NCBI GenBank assembly: GCA_030278955.1
Contig: JAOANR010000006.1
Coordinates: 12,609,915-12,673,914, forward strand
Source of the DNA: Hygrophila difformis
Lineage: Eukaryota > Streptophyta > Magnoliopsida > Lamiales > Acanthaceae
Reading direction: 5' to 3'
Length of the DNA stretch: 64,000 nucleotides
A program made the translations under genes and the position numbers. The notes beneath the pieces are model-generated. The model saw only the letters and a program-made list of their open reading frames with translations, had not been told where the DNA came from and ran no database searches. Positions within the stretch are counted from its first letter, which is position 1. Each line of letters begins with the position of its first letter. This document shows positions 22,546 to 33,065 of the stretch, piece after piece.

Positions 22546-24530
22546 GTGGATAAATCTATTGCTGTAGCTTCTGAATTGATTACACAGGCGGAAAGGGATT
22601 ATTTCACGCATGCTACGTCCATTCCGTTCAAGGATGGATTTGGGAAGTACCTGGGATTCCCGAATCACCAGGGACGGGTTCGGGCCTCCTCGTATGATTA
22701 TATTCTGGATAGGATGGACCAGCGAATATCTTGTTGGGCAATGAAGTTGCTAAACAAGGCGGGAAGACTCACCTTGGCCCGGCATGTTCTCTCCTCTATT
22801 CCGACATACCCCCTGCAGATTGGTTGGCTACCGGAATCTGTCTGCAAGCAGATTGATCGACGTATCCGCTCCTTGGTGTGGAAGGATCGCTCTGGAAAGG
22901 GAATTAATTTGGTCCGATGGGACTGTATCACGAAGCCTAAGGGCTGTGGCGGCCTTGGCCTTCGTAAAGCACGCCTTGTCAATACGGCATTATTGGGAAA
23001 GTTGGCGGATGATCTAGTTATGGGACGGGCTAAATGTTGGGCAAGGAATTTCGGATCCAAATACTGCCCAGCGGGAATGATGGCGGAGACACTCCCTTCG
23101 GCTGGTTCATTCACCTGGAGGAGCATCCGTAAGGCCTTCTTGCAGCTTAAAGGCGGATACTCATTCCGTATTGGTAATGGGTTGAGCTCCCTTTGGTCCA
23201 AACCATGGCATCGTAATATTTCTCTCGGGTCTCAGGTATCCTTTGTTGCAACTCAGGATTTAGATCTCCACATTGCAGATATCATTGATGGTCATCAGTG
23301 GGATCTTTCTATACTATACACTCTCCTGCCTGAGCACCTCTCTCAGAGTATAAGACTCCATCCGCCACCACGTTTGCACCCTTATTGCGTGGATGGATGG
23401 CAATGGGCGTTCTCGGAAGATGGCCAATTCACAGCCCGATCTGGTTACAAGTTCCTTTTAGGAGAGGAAGGGCGTGCCCAGGGATGGACATGGATGTGGT
23501 CTTCGGCATTCCCTGAGAAAGTATGTCTTCTGCTTTGGTGTGTCTCTCATATGGCGTTGCCATGCAATTCGCTTCGCTTTCGTCGTAACTTGGCTACATC
23601 ACTGCTTTGTGTTATCTGTGGCGTTGAAGAGGAAACATGGTGCCATGCTCTTTTTCTCTGTCCATGGGTTTTGGCAACATGGTCTGCCCTTGGGGTGGAG
23701 TTACCAGGGGATTTAGACACTCTGAGCAAAGCTGACATCCGGTTCTGGCTTCGGGGAATGTATGATAACTTTGGTGTGCTGTTCATTGCATCTTTGTGGG
23801 TACTGTGGCTGGAGAGAAACCTCAGAGTCTTTCAGGGGAGATCTTCCACTCCTCAGCTGCTCCAAAGACGTGTTCAACACCTCCAAGATGTTATGGCCTC
23901 TGGGATACCTGTAGGCCGTCGAGACAGATTACATCCTGGCAGGGTGTTTTTGTTCATTCGGATGGTTCTTTCCTGGCGAGTAGGGGCCGAGCGGGCTTCG
24001 GGGCTGTCATTCGGGATGAGCATGGTACATGGCTTGGTGGTGTCTCTGGTTTTCTTGGCCAAGTCTCGGTACTCTATGCAGAGCTAAGGCATTTTGGAGG
24101 GTCTGCTTTTGGCTAGGGAGAAAGGAGTTCTTGATGTTTTATGCAAATGTGATTCAGTCCATGCCTTGCGTCTGCTGAATTCGACGCCGGATAAAACGCA
24201 CTGGTTGTCCTCCATACTGTTTCATATTCAGGATGTTCGTCGTACGTTTCATTCATGCCGATTTGAGCATTTATTAAGGGAAGGCAACGCGGTTGCAGAT
24301 GGTTTGGCAAAGCTTGGAGCGGAGAGTGAGCTATTCTACACAACTTGGGCCTTTCCCCCAGACCCAATCAGGCCTCTTCTAGCTGCGGATATGGCGGGGA
24401 CATGGTTTCCAAGGCAATAGATAATTGCCGTGTCTGGTTTTCTTGTTTTTGTTTGCTACATTGCTTTATTTTTATTTGGATTTTTATGTTTCTTTCCTAG
24501 CCCCTCCGGGCTGTGATGCAAAAAAAAAAA
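22546..24530 (+). pseudogene. 5'-truncated, frameshifted L1-type LINE (ORF2 C-terminal part)
   Basis: The segment encodes the end of a plant LINE ORF2. It has the reverse-transcriptase tail (GKYLGFPNHQGRV, LLNKAGRLTLARHVLSSIP, GGLGLRKARLVNTALLGKL), a zf-RVT domain (WSSAFPEKVCLLLW, LCVICGVEEETWCHALFLCP) and an RNase H domain (VHSDGSFLASRGRAGFGAVI, FEHLLREGNAVADGLAKLG). The catalytic RT half and ORF1 are missing, as usual for 5' truncation. Two frame changes break the RNase H part: one between about 23860 and 23930, another near 24090. The frame ends at 24420. A short 3' UTR with CCCCTCCGGGCTGTGATGC and an A-run (24520-24530) closes the element. The 5' border is approximate and no TSD was found. 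Confidence 0.9.
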
Positions 24531-24534
24531 CTTG

Positions 24535-25129
24535 ACTTCCAACTGGTTAAGAGCCTCTCCAACGAAACGCCATTTATGGCGTTGCACACAAAAGTGCAGA
24601 TTGCGGGCGCTCCAATGCGCCCGCAATAATGGCGGCCGGGAACGCCAAAAATGGCGTTCCCCAACAGTGCACCGCAATTTATTGCGGTGCACTGTTCATG
24701 CCGCTATCCCTTATTTTATTTTTATTTTTCTCTTGTTTTTATGTTTCATTTACTTTATTATTTAATTTTATTTTTATTTTTGTTTTGTTTTTTTGTAAAA
24801 TATTTTTATTGTATTAATATAATTGATAAATGAAATATTATATGAATAGTAAAGGGAATCAAAATGGAATATTCTATGGTAGAGGGAAATTTAGATTTGT
24901 GGGTTGGAGATGGATAGTGGAAAACTGTAAATCTAACTGTAAAATAGAGATAGTGTGACTGTAAAATAGAGGTGTGGGTTGGAGATGACCTAAGTTCCTT
25001 GACTTCCAACGGAAGGTTGGAGGTTCGATCCCCACCAGCCCCCTATCCCTCCATTTTATTCTCCTTTGTAATTGTGTGGTATGGGCTCCCACCACCATTT
25101 CCAGCCTTCAATGGCACCTCAAAAAAAAC
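24535..25129 (+). mobile_element. tRNA-derived SINE, split by a Harbinger-type MITE
   Basis: The parts 24535-24550 and 24994-25129 together match the SINE at 21840-22008. The head resembles CCAACTGGTTAAG; then come TTGACTTCCAACGGAAGG, GGTTGGAGGTTCGATCCCC (B box), CCCCTATCCCTCC and CTTCAATGGCACCTC, ending in an A-run. It starts directly at the LINE poly(A) tail, and CTTG occurs both before the head and after the tail, so it probably inserted at that A-tail. The MITE at 24551-24990 interrupts it with a TAA duplication. Confidence 0.75.
24551..24990. mobile_element. Tourist-like MITE inserted in the SINE
   Basis: Ends GAGCCTCTCCAAC and GTTGGAGATGACC (imperfect inverse) are flanked by TAA on both sides (24548-24550 and 24991-24993). 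Near the left end are GC-rich snapback motifs such as ACGCCATTTATGGCGT and GCACCGCAATTTATTGCGGTGC. No coding. Confidence 0.75.
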
Positions 25130-25355
25130 TTGTTTCGGGCCGGCACAATTCAATTGAGTCCAATTGGACTTGACTTGGCCCAAACACCAGCGACATCCCT
25201 ACAGAGTACAGACTATAGTCTCCCACATTCATAATAAGGGGAAGTATATACTACTAGTATACTACTATTAATTAATTAATTAAATCCAAAAAAATAGAAT
25301 TATAGAATGGACTTGACTCGATTTTTTGATATTAAGAATCCTAAGACAGTTAGTA
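25130..25355. other. short intergenic spacer
   Basis: Nothing recognisable. Confidence 0.5.
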
Positions 25356-26700
25356 CACTACAAGAAAAAGTCAGTTTAGCGACCGAAAATATTTGGTCGC
25401 CATTACCGACCGAATTAGCGACCGAATTTTTCTGTCGCTACTTTGCCGACCGAATTAGCGACCGAAATTTTATGTCGCAATTTAGCGACCGAAATCGCGA
25501 CCGAAACGCATTTGGTGGCTACTTGTTGACCGAAATCCAATTACCGACCGAAATAGCGACCGAATTTTCGGTCGCTAATCCAATTTCCAATTTTTTAATT
25601 TTTTTAAAAAAAAATCTTATCAAATATACGTTTAGCGACCGAATTAGCGACCGAAAATATTCAGTCACAAACTAGCGACCGAATTCGCGACCGAAAATTC
25701 GGTCGCAAATCTTTTTACATAATTTTATTTTATTTTTTTTATATTTTAATTAGTTTTTTTTATCTTTTTAATTTTAATTATTTTTCCTGAATTAAATTTT
25801 CTTTAATTTATTTTATATTTATATATTAATTTTTATTTTAAATATTTAATTTAATTAATGTTGGATTTAATATGTAATTTTTAATTTTAATTATTGAATT
25901 AATATTTTTATAATGAAAGTTTTTTGTTTAACTAATATTTAATAATATTGATTTCAGGTTTTTTAAATTTAATTAGTGATTTAATTAATTTTATCCATTT
26001 AATTTAATTTTGTATTTTGTTTAATTAATTAATTATTCAATTATTTATTTAACTAATATATTTTTTAAATTTTATTATTTAAGTTATTAATTTACAAATT
26101 TATACAAATATATATTATATATATAACACATTGCATAAGATGACATGAAATTGTGAGTAGCCGGACGGCATACGCGTGCGTGGGAGGTCTTTAGGTCCTT
26201 GGTTCGAATCCCCTCATCAACACATTTGGGGAGGAATTAAAATATATGACATGTGGCAGGCTTCTATTGGTGATTCGGAGGGTCGGTACAGGTGGTTACG
26301 GCTGGGGATGATGATGATGAGGTCGTGGGTTCGAGCCCTCTTGGGAACATTATTTCTCAAATTTTGGACTTATTTAGCGACCGAATATTTTGGTCGCTAA
26401 TTCGGTCGCTAAATATAGCGATCGAATTTTCGGTCGCTAATTCGATCGCTAATATAAAAATTATTAAAAAATAAAAATTTAAATTTTCGGTCGTAGAACT
26501 TAGCGACCGAACAATGCGGTCGCAGTTTCGGTCGCGAAAATCCGACCGAAAATTTTTTTAGTCGGTAGAATTTTTTCGACAAAGCTTTTACCGACCGAAA
26601 AAATTCGGTCGCGAATTCGGTCGCTAACCCTGTTAGCAACCGAATTTTGAGGCTTAGCGACCGAATTTTTCGGTCGGTAAACTGGATTTTTCTTGTTGTG
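25356..26700. mobile_element. non-autonomous CACTA (En/Spm) element
   Basis: It starts CACTACAAGAAAAA and ends TTTTTCTTGTTGTG, the CACTA terminal signature. GTA flanks both sides (25353-25355 and 26701-26703), a 3-bp TSD as expected. Subterminal regions are packed with TAGCGACCGAA repeats and their complement, the likely transposase binding sites. No transposase frame. The interior near 26150-26360 carries two tRNA-like phrases, GGTTCGAATCCCC and GGGTTCGAGCCC. Confidence 0.85.
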
Positions 26701-26803
26701 GTAATAGTATAGTATATATAAATAAAATTGGAATGAAATGATTTACTTTTCATATTTCTAGAAAGGTTTTCAGACATCGATTGATGTCGCTTCTCGAACA
26801 ATT

Positions 26804-27110
26804 CTGTTCTGCACGCATCTTTTTTGGAGTTTTTGGTAGCTTTAGCTTTTATTTTAAAATAAAAGCCCCGTTCTATACACTAGCTTTTGGAAGCTTCTTT
26901 TTAGAAGCTATAAGAGGTAGTTTTGGGGAGCTTTTGAGAACTTTCGGAAGCTACTTTCCAAATTTAATTAATTTTTCTCTTTAAATTATAATTTTTGACA
27001 GCTACAACTACTTGTACCGAACACTTATACAAATACTGATAGGTACAGCTTCCAACAGCTCCAGCTCCCTACAGCTGCAGCTCGCAGCTACAGCTCGACG
27101 TGCAGAACGG
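26804..27110. mobile_element. possible MITE with CTGTTCTGCACG ends
   Basis: CTGTTCTGCACG at the left and CGTGCAGAACGG at the right form 12-bp inverted ends with one mismatch. Repeats of AGCTTTT/AAAAGCT and CAGCTCCAGCTCC lie between them. I could not identify a clear TSD. Confidence 0.35.
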
Positions 27111-27397
27111 ACCATAACTATCTCATACATATATGTTGAATTAATTATATTTATGAGATTTATAATACACCACACCATGGGTCAAGGCTTTTCTAATTTT
27201 TCTTTCTTTCTAGATGGATATTTACTATTTATTATAAAAAAAACGTTCTTATTAACTAGTAATATTTTAATTAAAAGAATAATATTAGTAATGATTATAT
27301 TAAATAGAATAGATATTTATTAAAAAGATTTAAATAATAATTTTTCTAATTCCTTTAGTTAGAGAAATATGTATATGGGAAGAATGAGAATGTAGTG

Positions 27398-27400
<3 letters not shown>

Positions 27401-27466
<66 letters not shown>
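27401..27466. repeat. (TAA)n microsatellite
   Basis: About 22 TAA units in a row. Confidence 0.95.
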
Positions 27467-27468
<2 letters not shown>

Positions 27469-28290
27469 CGAGTTCCAAAATTAAATGACTTAAACTTTGT
27501 TTATTAGAATACAAGTATTTTTTTTTACTAAGACGAATATAATAAATAAAGAAAAACTATCGAACCTTTGCTTATAACCTAGAAAACTATATACATAGAA
27601 AACAAATTAAAAGAGAAAAAAAATAAAGTATGAAGATTTCGTGAATTAAAAGTTTTGTTAATTATTGAAGTGCCCCAAAATATGGGCGTGGTTTATGTGC
27701 AGGCAACTGTATCTACTGACAGTGATGGTAATGTGTGTAGAGTGATGCGTAAGTATGAAAAAAATAATAGATAGTGGTTATAGATAAAATAATACTAATA
27801 AAAAAACAATCTGGAACCATAAAAATGCCAGCACCCAAACTTAATTGCCAAAATATCCTACGAATCCTTGGAATGTAAGAAAGTTGACCAAGGAAATGTC
27901 CAAAGTCATATATATACAACTCATCATCATCATTGTAGGATCCATGGGGGCACGTACAACACAAACAAATTAACCCACACACCACACTTGAAAATTAAAG
28001 GAACTAACAGTACTGTTTATCCACTGGCCAAATTGTTTTTATTTAATTATTATATAATTAATATATTAGTTGTTAGTAGTATTTACTTGAAAAGTCAATT
28101 TAAACCTAATGCTCTATTCAGGTCGTCCTTCATGCATTCTATGTAACTATGTAAGTATGCACTATATAGAATGTTGTTTTCTTTGTCAATGCAAGGTTAC
28201 CCGGCCGGGCCGGGAGGGTAGTAGGTTCGTTCTTCATACTAATTAAAATTGGAGGATGAATGTTCTGTAATCATGCACGAATAGTATATA
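27467..28290. other. intergenic stretch
   Basis: No supported gene or element. Confidence 0.45.
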
Positions 28291-28543
28291 CTTCCTCCAT
28301 TTTTAAAAAATTGCAACGGACCCACAATGCATGCAATTCAATGCACATTTTAAATCATTAATAATTCAAGTTTAAAAATTCTAAAAGTTCGATATTTAAA
28401 AACTACTCGATGAGATGAATCTAACAACATCCCAGTTGGCTATATTTTAACTTTTATAACTATGATAAAACTTTAAGTCAAAGTACGTGGGTGAATAGTA
28501 TTAAAATTCCAAATGTTACAATTTATCAAAAATAGAGGGAGGA
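28291..28543. mobile_element. Stowaway-like MITE
   Basis: CTTCCTCCATTTTTAA at the left and the inverse of TCCTCCCTCTATTTTTGA at the right, flanked by TA. The interior carries AATTCAATGCACATTTTAAA and AAAGTTCGATATTTAAAAAC, shared with the copies at 29232 and 46577-47585. Confidence 0.7.
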
Positions 28544-28730
28544 TATCATATGAATTAGTGACGACAAATATATACCCCATTATTGGATTTAATAATATAG
28601 TAGTATTATTATTTTATTATCTTTAATTAGTGCAACAAGGAATTATGCATGTGAGAGTTTGCTAGCGGTTCCTTCTTAGTCGGAAAACATGAATATATTA
28701 AATAGATAGAATTCATATACGGTTAATTAT

Positions 28731-29003
28731 ATTCCTCCGTTTTTTTTTTGTTAGCTACATTTGACATTTAACATTTTGCTAGTGTTCACTCATATACTTT
28801 GACTTAAAGTTTTATTATGGTTATATAAGTTAAAATATAATCAAGTGAGATCTTGTTAGATTCGTCTCGTCTTGTAATTTTTAAATATCGAACTTTTAGA
28901 TTTTTTACTTATACCGAATTTGAATTATTAATACTTTAAAATGTGTATTGGACTGCGTGCTGGGTGAGTCCATAGTACTCTTAAAAAAACATATATCGAG
29001 AGA
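28731..29003. mobile_element. Stowaway-like MITE, inverse orientation, degraded right end
   Basis: ATTCCTCCGTTTTTTTTTTG opens it. The interior has the complement of the previous copy (TTAGATTCGTCTCGTCTTG, TTTAAATATCGAACTTTTAG). The right end around CGAGAGAGTT is only a weak match to the terminus. Confidence 0.5.
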
Positions 29004-29231
29004 GTTCTTGTGATTATCGATAAATGTAAGCAATGCCCCCACTCAGTGTACTTAAATTAGTTATTATATAGATAGCATATAATGAGAACCAACTAGCTAG
29101 CTATTTTATTTTGTATTCTCCTTTTCCCACTGAATTCAAGTTGTTCACTCAACAAAACTTGATTCATTCATTCATTGCATCTGTAATGTGTTCTTCTTCT
29201 TCTTCTTTAAATTTTATACATATATAATATA

Positions 29232-29488
29232 CTTCATCTGTTTTTTTTTATTTGCTACGGACTCACGCAGCATTCAGTCCAATTCACATTTTAAACCATT
29301 AATAATTCAATCTCGGTACAAGTAAAAATTCTAAAAGTTGTATATTTAAAAACTACACGATGAAAATCTAACAAAATCTCACTTGACTATATTTTAACTT
29401 GTATAACTATTATAAAATTTTTAGTGAAAGTGTATGAATAAATAGTAATAATATCCCCAATAGGGCAAATAAAAAAGAACGGAGGAAG
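29232..29488. mobile_element. Stowaway-like MITE
   Basis: CTTCATCTGTTTTTTTTTAT at the left and AAAAAAGAACGGAGGAAG at the right, both next to TA. Interior shared with the copy at 28291. Confidence 0.7.
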
Positions 29489-29718
29489 TATATATTTTTC
29501 TTCAAAAAAGAACGTAGTTAATCGGATACATATACATTAATTCCACTTGAAATTTCCACGCCCTAGCTAATGGAGCTAAACCCATATTTCTCATTTTGGG
29601 AGTAAACTGAATTATATATATATATATATATATATATATTCTTCAATACTAAATTAATTTCAAATATAAAAATATTATTAAAATTGATTGAAGGTTTCTA
29701 AACCTATACAATCACTAT

Positions 29719-30063
29719 GGGCCTGTTTGGGAGACAGCTGATTGAAAATAGCAGATAGCAGATTTGACCAGCAGATCCGAGTAGGAGATATGAAGAGTAG
29801 ATTTGACCAGCAGATAGTAATAGTAGATTTTATTAAAAGTGTTTGGTAAATTAGCATATAGCAATTAGCAGATAGCCTATTTAGTGCATTTTACAATCTG
29901 CTTCCTAATCTGCCTCAAAATGGAGCAGATCATAATTTAGCAGATTTGGCCTAATCTGCTTCCCCAAAATGCTGGTTGCCAAACACTACAAACTAGCATA
30001 AATGATGGTCAAATCTGCTTATTGTTAATATGCTGCTCAATCCGCTGCCAACCAAACACACCC
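29719..30063. mobile_element. MITE with GGGCCTGTTTGG ends
   Basis: Inverted ends GGGCCTGTTTGG and CCAAACACACCC, flanked by TAT on both sides (29716-29718 and 30064-30066). The interior repeats AGCAGATTTGACCAGCAGAT and its complement AATCTGCT. It resembles the nested element at 16710-17170 in its termini. Confidence 0.65.
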
Positions 30064-30343
30064 TATATATATATATATATTCATGTATCGATCTAATTTA
30101 TTAAAGATATAATTTGTATGTAAAACCTACAAAAAGGTGATTAAATAAAATGGCGGTTAAATAAGTATATTCATGTTTCTAGAATATATGTATATAATGA
30201 AGAAAAGTATATATTGTGGGGAAGGTAAGGGAAGGGAGTTTTTTTTTTGGAAGAGCAAGGGAAGGGAGTTTGTTAAGAAATAAAAGGGTTTACTTCCAAG
30301 AAGTAAAAATGAAAGGGCGTTATAATTAGACCGTGTATGGAAG

Positions 30344-30349
30344 TTGACT
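30344..30349 (+). promoter_or_regulatory. W-box-like TTGACT upstream of the ZAT-like gene
   Basis: TTGACT about 440 bp upstream of the ATG. An ACGCGG motif (30432-30437) resembles a CAMTA-type CGCG box. ZAT10-class genes are commonly stress-induced, so such sites are plausible, but short motifs like these occur by chance. Confidence 0.2.
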
Positions 30350-30603
30350 GAGACCAGGTCAGGTCCAGGGGCGGACAGTTTGACACATACATACATACTA
30401 CTATATTAGTATGTGGATGGGAGTTGTCCGAACGCGGTGTGGTACGCTGTAGAGATTACTATTAATTTAGGATTAATTAAAATAAAACGAAAAATAAAAA
30501 TGGGAAGTGAGTAGTAGTGTGAAGTAGTGTGGAGTATTATTATGAGTCTGCTCCATCCCCAGTCCACACTTGTCACGCAACTTCCCTTCCTTTTTCTTCT
30601 CTT

Positions 30604-30608
30604 TATAA
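30604..30608 (+). promoter_or_regulatory. TATA box of the ZAT-like gene
   Basis: TATAA in the context TCTCTTTATAACCCTC, 178 bp upstream of the ATG and followed by a CT-rich leader. Confidence 0.5.
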
Positions 30609-30781
30609 CCCTCTGGATCTCTTCTTCCTCACTCTACTCCATCTCCATCTTCATCATCTCCATCCCTACTCTATTAATATTCTTTCTATTTCATTCTTTC
30701 ATTCCTCCAACAATAACTATACATACATACTTTCTGGGTTTTCTATTTACTTCATCAATCAATCAATAATAATAATATATA

Positions 30782-31561
30782 ATGGCACTTGAAGCTTTGA
30801 ACTCCTCCTCTGCGGCGTCGTTTCAATTGGAGCGTGGCGCCACGCTCCCTTGCCTTCAGGAGCCATGGAGTAGTAAGGGCAAGCGTTCCAAGCGCCCCCG
30901 TGCCGTTGACCACCACGCGCAGCAGCTACCTTCGCCGCCGCTTACTGAAGACGAGTACCTCGCTTTCTGTCTCATCATGCTCGCTCGCGGCGGAGATCAT
31001 CAACCCCAACTCAAACCCAATTCTTCTTCTTCTTCTTCTTCCCACGCGCTGCAGCCGCCGCCGCCTCCTGCTGTCGATGATTCTTCCAGATTGGTATACA
31101 AGTGCTCCGTCTGCGGGAAGGCGTTCGCCTCCTACCAGGCCTTGGGAGGCCACAAGGCCAGCCACCGCAAGCTCGTCGCCGGCGGAGATGATGATGATGA
31201 GCACTCGTCGACATCCGCGTCCCTTGCCGCCGCAACGACGACGACGGCCTCCGGAGGAGGAGGGAGGACACACGAGTGCTCCATCTGCCACAAGTCCTTC
31301 CCCACCGGCCAGGCCTTGGGTGGCCACAAGCGCCGCCACTACGACGGCGCCGCCGCCGCCGCGAGCAAGAACAACAACGGTACTGTGGCGTTGACTTCAT
31401 CGTCGTCGTCGGGTATGGGGTCGACGGGGTCTCACCGGCTAGAATTGGACTTGAACCTGCCGGCCTTGCCGGAAGTCCGGGGCGCCGCCGTGGAAGATGA
31501 AGTGGAGAGTCCCCACCCGGCGAAAAAGGCGCGGCTTTCGGTGAAATTGGAAGTCATTTGA
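30782..31561 (+). CDS. C2H2 zinc-finger repressor, ZAT10/STZ-like (C1-2i subclass)
   Basis: A single-exon frame of 259 residues, intronless as is usual in this subclass. A basic nuclear signal KGKRSKRPR lies at 32-40. An L-box [15 protein letters not shown] lies at 56-70. Two C2H2 fingers, each with the plant-specific QALGGH helix, lie at 108-128 (C108, C111, H124, H128) and 166-186 (C166, C169, H182, H186). An EAR repression motif LELDLNLP lies at 220-227. This order is diagnostic of ZAT10/STZ, AZF and SCOF-type regulators, which repress targets in drought, salt, cold and wounding responses. Ser, His/Pro and Ala runs separate the domains. The start is the first ATG after the CT-rich leader. 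AATAAA follows at 31726. I cannot tell which family member it is. Confidence 0.93.
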   Translation: MALEALNSSSAASFQLERGATLPCLQEPWSSKGKRSKRPRAVDHHAQQLPSPPLTEDEYLAFCLIMLARGGDHQPQLKPNSSSSSSSHALQPPPPPAVDDSSRLVYKCSVCGKAFASYQALGGHKASHRKLVAGGDDDDEHSSTSASLAAATTTTASGGGGRTHECSICHKSFPTGQALGGHKRRHYDGAAAAASKNNNGTVALTSSSSSGMGSTGSHRLELDLNLPALPEVRGAAVEDEVESPHPAKKARLSVKLEVI

Positions 31562-31725
31562 AGAATTCTCAGCATAGCTAGCTAGGAAATACTTAGAAGA
31601 TGGGAATTAAATTTTATTTTCATGAATCATGATGATTATTTCTTGTGTAAATAGGGGAGATGGATTTGGAATAGTTAGTGCAGTCATTGTTTAATTAATT
31701 GAATACATTTACATTACATTATTTG

Positions 31726-31731
31726 AATAAA
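31726..31731 (+). terminator. poly(A) signal of the ZAT-like gene
   Basis: AATAAA 165 bp after the stop codon. Confidence 0.35.
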
Positions 31732-31739
31732 AATGAATT

Positions 31740-32807
31740 GAAGGGTTAGAATGAAGCATTTGAAAAATTTTGTACTACATATGTGGCTTCCAAGTTCATC
31801 ACCGATGAATTATAATTTGGTATTGTTACAGAAGTGAGATGGGGACATTGGAATAATGATGTAATAATTGTAGAAGGTGCTATCCTGCAAAACCTGTCTG
31901 TTAGTACTACTAGTAAGTGTAAGTAGTGAAGTTTGAAGCGCGTTGGATCATGTGCCAGATTCCCTAACAATTACCATACAGATACAGATACTTGTGGCAG
32001 CACAATGCACGCCACGCCACCTCCACTCCTTAATCAATAAACAATTTATTCTGTCTTATTCTCCTCTTCTACGCCCTGTTGCCGATCGATACTATTCTAA
32101 ATGTTCCTATTAAAATCAAAATTCTAAATATTCTTCCGAAAAAATAAATAAATAAATAAAAATATTACACCTAATTCCTAATTATGAAATAATTACTACT
32201 ACTACTACTACTACTAGTTATACGAGAGAGGCCCCCGATTCTTTTTATCCTAGAAAAAGACTTTTAAATAACAAGTAGTATTGGGCTTAATTAAATGAAT
32301 GAACTGTAAACTTATATACTACTAGTAGTATTAAAAAAATAGTGAACCCATGACTTTTTGAAAAGGAAACATAAATGAAGTTGCTGTTACTGTATGTAAT
32401 TAATACTAGTAGCTAGTAGAAATTTGGTGGGTTTGAATTGCAACCCTAATTAACTTGAGGAGGTGTTTGAGTGTAGATATATAGTGGTGAAATTAGAATA
32501 CTAGTGGTGGATTTGCAGGATGAATTAAGCTGGTGGAATCTAAAATCTACACAATACACATGAATATAATAAATAAACGTGATGAACATGAATTGCACAT
32601 TGTGTCTGTATACTACTACTACTACTATACAAAATTTACAAATAAAAAATGGAATAGAGTAGTAATATAGCGAGTGGGTCAGGTCGCAGACGCACTAAGG
32701 CAGGCGGAAAAGAGAGGTCATAGACAGTTGGGCGGCCCGTCCACCCCAACCAATACTAGTAGTCTCGGCGTCGTACATTGAGCAGCAAGCATATTTGTTA
32801 GCATATA
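31740..32807. other. intergenic stretch
   Basis: Contains short (ACT)n tracts near 32191-32218 and 32611. No gene or bounded element. Confidence 0.45.
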
Positions 32808-33065
32808 CTCCCCGTCCCAGGAAAGACGTCTTGTTTGACTTTTTGACATTGTTCATTATTCAACTTTAACTTAATATTATTGTGAGTATATATTTGAAAA
32901 AAAATAGTCGAGTTTGGTTTTGTTATATTCGTCTAATTGTATAGTTTTAGAATATATATTTTACATAATTTTTACTTGTATATATTTTGAGGTATTAGCG
33001 ATTAAAAAAGTGCATTGGATTGTGTGCAGAAGTCAAATATGACATCTTAGTTGGGACAGATGGAG
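32808..33065. mobile_element. Stowaway-like MITE
   Basis: It opens CTCCCCGTCCCAGGAAAGAC after TA and ends TTGGGACAGATGGAG before TA. It belongs to the same subfamily as the outer element at 37622-38145 (shared TGACTTTTTGACATTG and TTTTAGAATATATATTTTAC). Confidence 0.75.

Noticed and set aside
26160..26350. tRNA gene candidates (GGTTCGAATCCCC, GGGTTCGAGCCC)
   Set aside because: Only B-box-like phrases are present. No cloverleaf or acceptor stem can be drawn, and they sit inside a CACTA element.
30834..31400. Long alternative frames overlapping the zinc-finger gene on both strands
   Set aside because: They are shadows of a GC-rich coding region; only the frame with the two QALGGH fingers and the EAR motif is meaningful.
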